In this document: one piece after another, positions 58,001-64,000 of the stretch | Layout: every line of letters begins with the position of its first letter | How positions within the stretch are numbered: position 1 is the stretch's first letter | Source: Oncomelania hupensis | Lineage: Eukaryota; Mollusca; Gastropoda; Littorinimorpha; Pomatiopsidae | Assembly (NCBI GenBank): GCA_036898135.1 | Contig: CM072517.1 | Span: 60,630,960-60,694,959 of the forward strand | DNA length: 64,000 bases | Direction: 5' to 3' | The notes under the pieces: generated by a model | The model's input: only the letters and a program-made list of their open reading frames with translations | Databases searched by the model: none | What the model was told of the DNA's origin: nothing | Position numbers and translations under genes: made by a program

Positions 58001-60720
58001 CGTCTGTGCAAAACTTGCCATGTGGATTAATATCTCAAAACATATTTCAACTACCATAAACAAACTTAATAAAATGGTGTGTATCCACGAGGCCTCATAA
58101 GTGATCAGTGAATGAATAACTTCACTTCAAGGTCAAGGGTCAACAAATGGTCAAACAATGACAATTTTCCACAAAATTTCATGTTTGAAAAAAAAAATTG
58201 AACTTATGATTCTTTGATGTATGATAGATATCAATGAGATACACATACTATACAAATTTGGACAAACTCACTTCAGGATCACTGAAAGCTGTCCAAAGTT
58301 GGTTAGTATAGGTACTTTGAAGTACTTGATCATAAACTATGAGATATAAAGTCTAAACTTGTACTTAGAGACGATGGATTGATCTTTTATATGAGTTCCA
58401 TTTTTGCATTGATCTTGAAGGTCAAGGTCATTTTAGGCCTTGCAAAAACATACAAAAAATAGGTCATCGTAAAGTACAATGGCTGTATATTTAACCCATA
58501 TTATGCAACAACAATGGGTTATTTGATCATATATGCATGAGACATCACATGAAGGTCAAGGTCACGAAAAGGTCAAGGTCATCTGGTTACGTTTTTGAAG
58601 CTGGAGATCAAGGTCATCTCAAGGTCAAGAACATAAAAAGATCAGTATCCATATTTCTTTGCATTTAATGCCACCATTTCTTTTTTTCTTCTGGGCACTC
58701 ATTTTCATGTTAAATATTGCAAGTTCTATAAGGAGCATGGGAGTCACATGGGCTGTGCCCATCTAGCGTTTTTGTTGTTAGTATGTGGGTAAGAGAGAGC
58801 AGTAGTTAATTGATTGGCGTAGTGTTTCAATTGTTAGAAAATGTATTTTGCAGGGAGCAGCGACTAATGACGCAGCAGCAGCAGCCAAGAGGGCCAAGGC
58901 GCAGGAAGCCATTCAGGAACTGGACCTGGAGACCGAGGCCAAGGGACAGAGGGTCAGTGTGGTGTGTGTGTGTGTGTGTCTGAAATTGCTTGAAAAACAT
59001 TTACTAACATACATAGCCATAGCAATCCCCCCAAAAATGTTTTCCATATTTTGGCAAATCTCTACAAGATGAGTCCTAAATAGTCCAAAAATAACTTCTT
59101 AAAAAAAAGTGTCCATCTGTCCGCTTGCCGTCCGTCTGTGCAAAACTTGCAAGTGGATTAATATTTCAGAACCTATTTCAACTATCACAACCAAACTTGG
59201 TAAGGTCAAGTCAAGAAACTTTCTTACCCGGTGAATTGATCATAGGATTTTGTTTTGGTGTTGCGATAAAACATTCTGTCCCTCCACAACAATAAACATG
59301 TTTCCACTGGACAGTAAGACATTGAATGATCAAAGAGAAAAGGTTGTTTAAAGAAGCACACCACGCACGCCCACACACCCAAACACTCACTCATACACAG
59401 TTGTACATGAGGATTTAAACTGAGGAATAAACATAACGAGCATCAAACCATTAAGAAATTGTGCGAACCTCATGCTCTGTGAACTGAGGTCACTGGTACT
59501 GAGAGGGCAGCCTCGAGAAAGAAGCTGTGTCTAAACCCATTGTTTCTAGTTTTTAATGCTCTGAAGCGTTTGCCTTGTGTGAGGAGTTCGAACAGGTGGC
59601 GTTGCTGGCCCTTCTAACCAAACGCATGCTGTATATAGAAGCGAGGGATGGTAAATAGCAACCAATGATTTTAGCAGCGCATTGTGTATACCCAGGAGAC
59701 CTTATAAATGATCAGTGAATGAATGACTTCTCTTCAAGGTCAAGGTCACAGGGTCAACTGGTCCTGATTTGGCTCGGAAGAGTCCACTGGACCTAAAGCA
59801 ATAACCATATAATGTAATGTAACAGGGTCAAGAAATGTTTGTCCCCAAAAGTAAAATTTTGCACAAAATTTCACTTTTTTTCTAGGTTATTACTATTGAA
59901 CTTTTTATTCTTTGATGCATGATAGATATTAATGAGACACGTACTATACAAATTTGGTCAAACTCACTCCAAGGTCAAGGTCACTGGAGCCGTCCATAAG
60001 TCGGTTAATATAGATACCCTAAACTATGAGATATATAAAATCCAAATTTGTTGTATTTAGAGATTTATGGAATGATCTTTTCATATATGTTCCATTTTTG
60101 CGTTGATCTTGAAGATGAAGGTCATCTTAAGCCTTGCATTGCAAACCATACAAAAATAGGTCATCATACAGTGGAATGGCTGTTTATTTAACCTATAGTA
60201 TGCAACATTGGGTTATTTGATTAGACATGCATAGGTCACATGAGGGTCAAGGTCATCCCAAGATCACCATTTTTTGGGGGGCATAATACAACTTTGGCTG
60301 TAGTTTATTTGATAGTACATGAGTATATTTGAAGTTAGATGTCAAGGTCATCTCAAGGTCAAGAGCATAGAAAGATCAAATTCACTATTACTTTGCATTT
60401 TAATGCCACCGTTTCATTTTGTTTTTTCTGGGCAGTCATTTTCATGTTAAATATTGCGAGTTCCATAAGGAGCACATGAGTCATACAGGCTCTGCCCTTC
60501 TAATTATTGTATTCTTCTGATTATTGATAATTATTACTATTGTTTATTATTATTATTTTTTTTATTTTTTTTTTTCAAGAAATTATTATTATTATTTCAG
60601 CTGGGCAAGCTGACGGTGGCAGCACTGAAGGAAGCAGCCAGGAAAGCCAACATCCCACTGCCTGTAACAAAGAAAGCTGACATTATCGACTTCATCTGTA
60701 ACTTTTATAACTCCAAGTAA
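34426..60720 (+). CDS. XRCC6: Ku70, complete gene with 19 coding exons
   Basis: Ku70 forms the Ku ring with Ku80, binds DNA double-strand ends and recruits DNA-PKcs and ligase IV for end joining. Exons: 34426-34503, 34823-34930, 35242-35316, 38648-38689, 39141-39195, 40208-40301, 42468-42546, 43204-43311, 43846-43922, 44118-44201, 45875-45971, 49747-49861, 50574-50662, 51130-51258, 54058-54169, 55953-56114, 56842-56942, 58854-58952, 60601-60720. Phases agree at every junction, giving 607 residues plus TAA (human 609). The order is an acidic N-terminus (residues 1-26), a vWA-like domain from [12 protein letters not shown] to about 240, a beta-barrel with [15 protein letters not shown], a C-terminal arm with [16 protein letters not shown], an Ala/Lys linker, and a SAP domain (569-607). 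The start ATG opens the acidic stretch [14 protein letters not shown]. Introns carry many mobile elements, but every coding exon is intact. Confidence 0.97.
35640..37546 (+). repeat. TCAAGGTCA-rich repeat interrupted by a TAGGTA element
   Basis: This starts GTGCAAATCTATGCAAGATG and continues after the insert at 35781-36816 with AGAATCTATTTTTACTATCG, matching the uninterrupted copies at 1821 and 59065. It shows many AAGGTCA words at 36915-37515. It lies in the third intron of the XRCC6 coding region. A partial end of the same repeat is at 35130-35225. Confidence 0.7.
35781..36816 (+). mobile_element. TAGGTA-family element, copy 2, 7-bp duplication (ATATTAG)
   Basis: This is 1036 bp between TAGGTAGTCAAAAGCC and GGAGTACCTA, with ATATTAG on both sides (35774-35780 and 36817-36823). 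It interrupts the TCAAGGTCA repeat, whose other copies supply the empty site. It carries the exon-like segment 35889-36030, open throughout, in the same orientation as XRCC6. Confidence 0.9.
37547..37706 (+). mobile_element. 5' end fragment of a hAT-like element
   Basis: It begins CAGACGTGCCTACAGTACG and shares the phrases AATTTAGCCTTAGAGTA, TCAGCT and AATTAAAAGA with the 5' end of the element at 20841-21293. It ends where the piggyBac-type element begins. The rest of the element is missing. Confidence 0.55.
37713..38612. mobile_element. piggyBac-type non-autonomous element with TTAA duplications
   Basis: TTAA lies at 37709-37712 and 38613-38616. The termini CCCCTTAACTGCC and (inverted) CCCCTTACCTGCC pair. 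Near the left end is the palindromic GCCGTACATCGTACGGC. The 900-bp interior has only short broken frames. It lies in an XRCC6 intron, 31 bp before the acceptor of exon 38648-38689. Confidence 0.75.
40749..42292 (+). mobile_element. Internally deleted hAT-like element (duplication GAAAAT)
   Basis: It begins CAGGGTTCGTACGCTCCTTG and ends in the imperfect inverse ...GAGTATGAACCATG. GAAAAT lies on both sides, with a one-base overlap at the right end. Repeated CTCCTTGAA words mark both subterminal regions. The plus strand encodes [20 protein letters not shown] followed by CFCHFC (the N-terminal finger region). After a gap comes [18 protein letters not shown] and [20 protein letters not shown], the C-terminal dimerisation region. 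The catalytic middle is deleted and stops are present. Confidence 0.7.
41477..41671 (+). pseudogene. C-terminal remnant of a hAT-like transposase
   Basis: The frame starts in [19 protein letters not shown] and continues with a Lys/Gln-rich tail, downstream of the [12 protein letters not shown] block separated by stops. It is part of the element at 40749-42292. Confidence 0.5.
42560..43200. other. XRCC6 intron, unassigned
   Basis: The intron between exons 42468-42546 and 43204-43311 is relatively GC-rich, with no open frame longer than about 70 codons and no recognised repeat terminus. Confidence 0.4.
44679..45726 (+). mobile_element. TAGGTA-family element, copy 3, 7-bp duplication (GTAATAG)
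   Basis: This is 1048 bp with the same ends as copies 1 and 2 and GTAATAG on both sides (44672-44678 and 45727-45733). Compared with them it has a short insertion near 44789-44806 and one base fewer in a T run, which breaks the exon-like frame. It is in sense orientation within an XRCC6 intron. Confidence 0.9.
46245..49340 (-). mobile_element. Non-LTR retrotransposon with endonuclease and reverse transcriptase, catalytic box deleted
   Basis: On the minus strand an AP-endonuclease region comes first ([15 protein letters not shown], then [11 protein letters not shown], then [12 protein letters not shown]). The reverse transcriptase follows at 46940-47770 ([13 protein letters not shown] motif [19 protein letters not shown] motif B). 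The FADD/YADD motif C is missing: the frame runs ...TVSIGGRAK to a stop, and the expected downstream sequence [12 protein letters not shown] follows at once in another frame. The C-terminal tail [13 protein letters not shown] and [20 protein letters not shown] ends near GGATA repeats at 46245-46265. Related fragments lie at 17993-18710 and 51341-51536. The clade (RTE/Jockey/CR1 range) is not settled. The element is dead. Confidence 0.88.
49341..49746. other. XRCC6 intron with a candidate retroposon tail
   Basis: Sequence ending TTGTAATAAAATATTGAATC plus two further TGAATC units near 49676-49710 looks like a retroposon 3' end with a simple-repeat tail. No body was recognised. Confidence 0.3.
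49999..50300. repeat. Minisatellite of about 43-44 bp units
   Basis: Around six to seven alternating units share TTGTTGCAGAATGAAACTGT and differ in the first part (AAGATTGTTCTAGA or AAGACTTTTGTAGG). They lie in an XRCC6 intron. The minus-strand open frame across it is a repeat artefact. Confidence 0.85.
51341..51536 (-). mobile_element. 3'-end fragment of the same LINE family
   Basis: The phrases CTATCCTATCCTATC, GTTGGGGCACCACGG and ATTCTCGAATGTTGTCCTCC match the 3' ends at 46245 and 17993. It is truncated after about 195 bp and directly followed by the 39-bp minisatellite. Confidence 0.8.
51537..52671. repeat. 39-bp minisatellite, about 29 units
   Basis: The unit reads roughly TAGCTGTAGCTGCTTGAATA followed by TCTAGTTCACCTTCTCTGT. 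Variants (TTGTATATCTTG, CTAGTTTGCC, CTACTCTG) recur in blocks, showing expansion of longer units. All three plus-strand frames and their inverses contain stops or shift, so it is not coding. It lies in an XRCC6 intron and resumes at 53023. Confidence 0.95.
52672..53022 (+). mobile_element. SINE-like insertion within the minisatellite
   Basis: This 351-bp block interrupts the 39-bp array. It ends TTTACGCGCTTTATAAATTA followed by (ATTC)n, a retroposon-style tail. AGCT-type sequence of the array abuts both sides, so the exact duplication is ambiguous. No pol III boxes were confidently placed. Confidence 0.5.
53023..53092. repeat. 39-bp minisatellite, distal remnant
   Basis: Nearly two further units of the array continue directly after the SINE-like block, showing that the block was inserted into a longer array. 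Confidence 0.85.
53093..54057. other. XRCC6 intron, unassigned
   Basis: This is AT-rich intron sequence without recognised repeats or frames, ending at the acceptor (TTTTGCAG) of exon 54058-54169. Confidence 0.5.
54234..54994 (+). mobile_element. pogo/Tigger-type element, internally deleted
   Basis: The ends CAGTGGAACCTCTCACAACG and (inverted) CAGTGGAACCTCTCTACAAC pair. TA flanks both sides (54232-54233 and 54995-54996). The subterminal repeats CTATAACGAC and CTATAAAGAC are typical of Tigger elements. It contains the transposase N-terminus at 54582-54944 but not the DDE domain. Confidence 0.9.
54582..54944 (+). pseudogene. pogo-type transposase N-terminus (psq/CENP-B DNA-binding domains)
   Basis: The frame contains [20 protein letters not shown] and [20 protein letters not shown], the CENP-B/psq helix-turn-helix. 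The start of the second HTH follows ([20 protein letters not shown], then GKLIQEKA). It then runs straight into the right terminal repeat ([10 protein letters not shown]), so the catalytic DDE region is deleted. Confidence 0.85.
55045..55095. repeat. (GA)n microsatellite
   Basis: About 25 GA units in the XRCC6 intron before exon 55953-56114. Confidence 0.95.
55140..55952. other. XRCC6 intron, unassigned
   Basis: A phrase around TTACTTTGTAGCTTCATTTTC is repeated (about 55217 and 55447). No element ends or coding frames were recognised. Confidence 0.4.
56630..56720 (+). repeat. Partial TCAAGGTCA-repeat ends
   Basis: CATAGCAATGTGAGTCTATG matches the start and GAGTCATATGGGCTTTGCCC the end of the dispersed repeat seen complete nearby. 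The AAGGTCA-rich middle is missing, suggesting an internal deletion. Confidence 0.5.
57040..57837. other. XRCC6 intron, unassigned
   Basis: This lies between exons 56842-56942 and 58854-58952. No family-specific motif was recognised on either strand. Confidence 0.4.
57838..58770 (+). repeat. TCAAGGTCA-rich repeat, near full-length copy
   Basis: It begins GCATAGCAGTGTGAGTCTGT and ends GTCACATGGGCTGTGCCCATC. AAGGTCAAGGTCA-type words occur repeatedly. It lacks a recognised coding region. Confidence 0.65.
59065..60500 (+). repeat. TCAAGGTCA-rich repeat, copy in duplication B
   Basis: This matches the copy at 1821-3185 with few substitutions. AAGGTCA words cluster at 59736-59750, 59970-59990, 60245-60260 and 60340-60365. 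Confidence 0.7.
59758..59821 (+). mobile_element. 64-bp retroposed insertion carrying the 45-bp module (10-bp duplication ACAGGGTCAA)
   Basis: The module at 59760-59804 and a short tail (CCATATAATGTAATGT) are flanked by ACAGGGTCAA at 59748-59757 and 59822-59831. Copy A has a single ACAAGGTCAA at the matching place. This is a recent, severely 5'-truncated retroposition. Confidence 0.8.
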
Positions 60721-61749
60721 TTCCTCTCCCGCCAGACTCGCAATTCGGGCAAATTCAAATTCTACAAAAGATATTTGGACTTAGTTACATTCTCATTTGA
60801 CGTTGAGGGTTTTTTGGCAACTTGGGTTGGACATCAACAGTAACTTCCACGGCGTCAACTGATTTCTCTCCCTCCATTCTTTCATCCAGCTAATGCAAGA
60901 TTTTTTTAAAAAAATTGTTCAGCAAACACCACTATATTTGGATACATGAAACCTTTGTCTGACAGAACAGGGCGTTGAGTTTGGACCGACATCCTCAGTG
61001 ACGTATGCAATTGCCTAACAATTTATCTTTCCCATTTTACTCAACACAAATTCTTTTCTGGACTTGTCACATTTCCGCTCGAGAGAGAATATCAAATTTG
61101 AATTGAAATCAGAGTTCTTTGATATATTTTTTTCCCCTCTGTGCTTCCCATCCAACGCAGTCTGCTTTCTTAAGGAATATCTTGATGGACTTGTAAGATT
61201 TTAAAGGACAAAAGAGGTTTTATGAATTTTTTTGATAGACATCATCAGTAAACATCATCAATGATCATCATGATGCTTTATTTCTCTCTCTGTACTTCCG
61301 ACCTACTCGTGCATATTTTTTTGTCAGCTCAGAACACATCAAATTTCGACTTTATTTATTATTACTGTATTTGGTGTGAAGCAGAACGTTGGGGAGGAGA
61401 AACGTGGACTTACTTTGACTTGGTTGTGAAAACACCCTAAACACATAGAAAACGAGCTAGTATAACTTTGGACGTGACCAAAATAAGTGTTTATAAATCT
61501 GCGGAATTATTAATTCGATATTGTGGTTCATTTTCCTATGTGTTGTTGCATGTCGGTGTGAGAACTGTCAACCATGTTGACTTGATTCTTTTTACTTACT
61601 GTTAAAACGTTTGTTTTGTATGTTTTGAATTGTGTAAATCCTTATGAAAGTGTCCAAAACTTCGTGCAAGCCAAATTGTCCAAAACTTCATGCAAACCAA
61701 ATTGTCCAAAACTTCGTGCAAGCCAAATTGTTCAATTCTTGTCATGTTG

Positions 61750-62820
61750 CAGGGGTCCCAATACAAATTAAGAAAAATCCCTGAAAAAATCCAATCACCG
61801 AATTTGTGCACGTTGAGTGTTACATTGACAGCCTGGCCAAAAGGTGTCGGTGATGGTCTGTCTATCAGTACGATCAGCCAGTTTACAAAATGTTTACTGG
61901 CTTGTTAAAATGCTAACATATGGATCCAGAGAAGTCACATTCTGATTCCGAAGGCACACTGACACAGTAAAAACACTTACACATCCTGGCTGATGTGACA
62001 GTCTGTTACAGAGCTCTTCAAGCTCAAAATGTCTCCCTAACACTTGTCTTTTGTCAGGGATGCTGCATGGTCAAGCCGGGCTTTCTTATTGACAAAATCC
62101 ATCATGCTGCAGTATTTCCTTTTGCTTGCAGCAGCAGCTGGGGCAGGAGCTTTCAGTGTGTCTGCAATAGTTGCAGTGGCTTCTTTCTGGGAGGCAAGAT
62201 AGGCATTGTAAGTCCTCCAAGAGCTCATCATGTTCCTGCAGAGATCCTTGTCCACTGGGCTGGTACTGATGTCCTCCCTCCTGAAATATGCAACAGCTGT
62301 TTTGTTGCATGACTGCATTAGCAGTAGCCGTCCGTGTCTTGTGCTTTGCCGATTTGACATGGTCAGTCAAAGCACGTGCGCCACTACTGCTGTAGCGTAT
62401 CTCACATCGACAAAGCGTGCAATACGCTTTGCCAGGTTCCTCCAGCTTCACGCACCATGTAGAGAAAGGAACGCTTTCAAAAGTTCGATCAAACCAGTTC
62501 CAGTTCCATTTATTTTCGCAGTCTTTGTCAATATCTTTCACTCTGCTAGAGTTCTTCTCCACAATGTCTGCATGCGACATGTTGGAACTGTGAGCAAAAT
62601 GGCGGAAACCCATGAGGAGGCGCGCGCATCGGCAACTTCCTACCTCGTTTCACCAACTTTCGTCGTCTGCTATGAGACTTTGGCTACATTATTTTAATTT
62701 TCCTCTCCATATTTTAATTTTCCTCTCAGATTTTTTTTCGCGGATCGCAGGTAATTTTCGCGGAAATGAAATTCAGTTTTTCGCGGAAATCCGCGAAACC
62801 GCGGGTAATTGGGACCCCTG
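61750..62820 (-). mobile_element. hAT-like element in the XRCC6 3' UTR, 6-bp duplication (ATGTTG)
   Basis: The ends CAGGGGTCCCAAT and ATTGGGACCCCTG are exact inverses. ATGTTG flanks both sides (61744-61749 and 62821-62826). Duplication copy A shows the empty site with a single ATGTTG near 4501-4506. The element encodes the finger protein remnant at 62086-62613. Its right end has CGCGGAAAT repeats like those in 6618-7717. Confidence 0.92.
62086..62613 (-). pseudogene. N-terminal transposase fragment with zinc finger (hAT-like)
   Basis: The 175-codon frame reads NWNWFDRTFESVPFSTWCVK, then AYCTLCRCEIRYSSSGARAL and a His-x5-His spacing (TDHVKSAKHK). This is the W-rich lead-in plus C-x2-C finger of the same transposase group as 40749-42292. 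It lacks the catalytic domain. A second overlapping frame (62037-62360) continues MSNRQSTRHGRLLLMQSCNK in another phase, so the reading frame is broken. Confidence 0.65.
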
Positions 62821-63163
62821 ATGTTGGCAGTTAGTACTGTTGCATGCAGTGTTCATGTACAAGAGTTGTTCATGTAATGTGGTTTGCCATATTCACTTTG
62901 TGGATAAATTTTAAGTGTTGTATTCCCCCCCGTTCATGTTGTTTGGGTTACGTTTAGATTTGTTTCTGTAGTGCCGTTTTGTGGTAACTGCTGTACAAAA
63001 GAAAAATTGCTTTAGATTTTTATAGACAAATTTCTATTTTTTTCATTTCTGGTGAGCAAGTACTTCTGGGTGTCATATTTTGAACAATGTAGCAATCTAT
63101 TTTCTGTTCAAAATTTTTTAGGACTGCAGCAACTTATCCTCAGATTATACAAATATTTTGTTC

Positions 63164-63169
63164 AATAAA
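63164..63169 (+). terminator. XRCC6: AATAAA polyadenylation signal of XRCC6
   Basis: A canonical signal 2.44 kb after the stop codon (1.37 kb without the inserted element), conserved in duplication copy A at 4845-4850. Confidence 0.6.
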
Positions 63170-64000
63170 ATGAATGTTATCTTTGAAAATGAATTGTGCA
63201 GTGCGAGAGCGAGAGGTTGAGGAAGGAAATGCAAGACATTTATTTTCACACACTACTTCTACCGCTACAGCTGTTGATAGAAACAAAAATGTTATTTTTC
63301 ATCACTCATTTTTATTTATACATGTCTTATCAAAACAGTGATCACACATAACATTCAAAATGCCGAAAAATGACGTATATTCAATTTTGTTTAACGACAA
63401 TCGTGACATGCATTGAAAAAGAAACGTGTACACTTTCACACTAAATGCATTCAAAAACACTTACAACCAGCATTCAACAAAGAAAGCAAACGTGCATCAG
63501 CAGTAAACGGTCTGGAATGCCACATAACAATGCAAACTATATTCTGCTAATAATAACACGGTTGAACAAATCTTGTTAAAAGTATACCCAACATACTCAT
63601 ACTGAAGTCTTGTACAACAGTACTTCAAAACTTGTACTATCAAATGTTGCAGTTCACTTTATTTAAAACTATAACCTCGTCAAGAAACAAAAATGGCAGA
63701 TCTACTACACAATCAGATCTACCATCAAATATCAATACAATAAGGGAGCAAGAGAACGGTTGAAGAAATCATGTGGAAAGTATTTACCCCTTCTGATTGT
63801 GTGCCTAATTTTTCCACCCCACCCCAGCAAAGCAGATATACTCTTAAACATGTCCAGGAAAAATGGGTAGGGGGGTGGGGTGGGGTGGGGTTGATTATCC
63901 ACCTCAATGAGAACATCTAAAGATCTATAACCTCCTTCTTACGAACACGCGGCTTATAAAAACCTACCAGCGACCTGCTAGGTCACAAACTTGGGGATCT

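Larger units (their letters stand above)
60721..63190 (+). other. XRCC6 3' UTR, enlarged by a transposon
   Basis: The region from the TAA to just past AATAAA (63164-63169) matches the 3' UTR copy at 3411-4870. The 1071-bp hAT-like element at 61750-62820 sits inside it, so a transcript using this signal would carry the element in its 3' UTR. Confidence 0.6.
59065..64000 (+). repeat. Segmental duplication copy B (true XRCC6 3' end), runs off the window
   Basis: This is colinear with 1821-5646 and contains the genuine last XRCC6 exon. It carries two insertions absent from copy A (59758-59821 and 61750-62820), each bounded by a target-site duplication whose single copy is seen in A. The last 18 bases include the stop and five codons of the convergent unidentified gene (63983-64000, minus). 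Confidence 0.9.

Overview
The window is animal nuclear DNA. Its genes are split into many short exons with GT..AG introns, it is AT-rich and full of transposable elements, and it shows no prokaryotic signals. The Ku70 and DDB1 proteins are clearly metazoan. Long arrays of the TCAAGGTCA word and the mix of non-LTR, piggyBac, pogo and hAT-like pieces suggest a lophotrochozoan, most likely a gastropod mollusc. That last step is inference, because no sequence search was possible.

Layout. 1-1820: unassigned DNA and a broken transposase. 1821-5646: copy A of a segmental duplication, holding only the last (SAP-domain) exon of XRCC6/Ku70, its 3' UTR and the 3' end of an unidentified convergent gene. 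5992-7717: hAT-like elements. 7872-9045 (minus): the last three coding exons of RUVBL2, with no 5' part in the window. 9230-11375: a repeat-filled junction. 11501-33418 (minus): DDB1 exons 1-16, about 620 of the usual ~1140 residues, with the 3' half absent. 33419-33590: a compact, probably bidirectional promoter. 34426-60720 (plus): a complete 19-coding-exon XRCC6 gene (607 residues). 59065-64000: copy B of the duplication, which is the genuine 3' end of XRCC6.

Function. DDB1 (CUL4 ligase and UV-damage recognition) and Ku70 (DNA end-joining) start head to head, about 1 kb apart from ATG to ATG. The gap between them carries E2F-, ETS- and NRF1-like motifs, so two genome-maintenance genes may share one promoter. 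RUVBL2 (INO80/TIP60 ATPase) is a third genome-maintenance gene, but here it is a 5'-truncated remnant lying where the DDB1 3' half should be. The Ku70-tail duplication and the DDB1/RUVBL2 junction point either to real rearrangement through repeats or to haplotype or assembly error. Read-level checks would decide.

Mobile DNA is the most unusual content. One family (termini TAGGTA...TACCTA) is present in four copies, each with a perfect 7-bp target-site duplication. Three of them carry the same relic spliced exon. A second group (termini CAG...CTG, 6-7-bp duplications) has members with a zinc-finger transposase related to hAT proteins. Also present are LINEs, SINE-like pieces, two piggyBac-type elements, a pogo derivative, a foldback MITE, a 452-bp (GA)n tract and a 39-bp minisatellite. 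No CRISPR array, rRNA gene or credible free-standing tRNA gene was seen.
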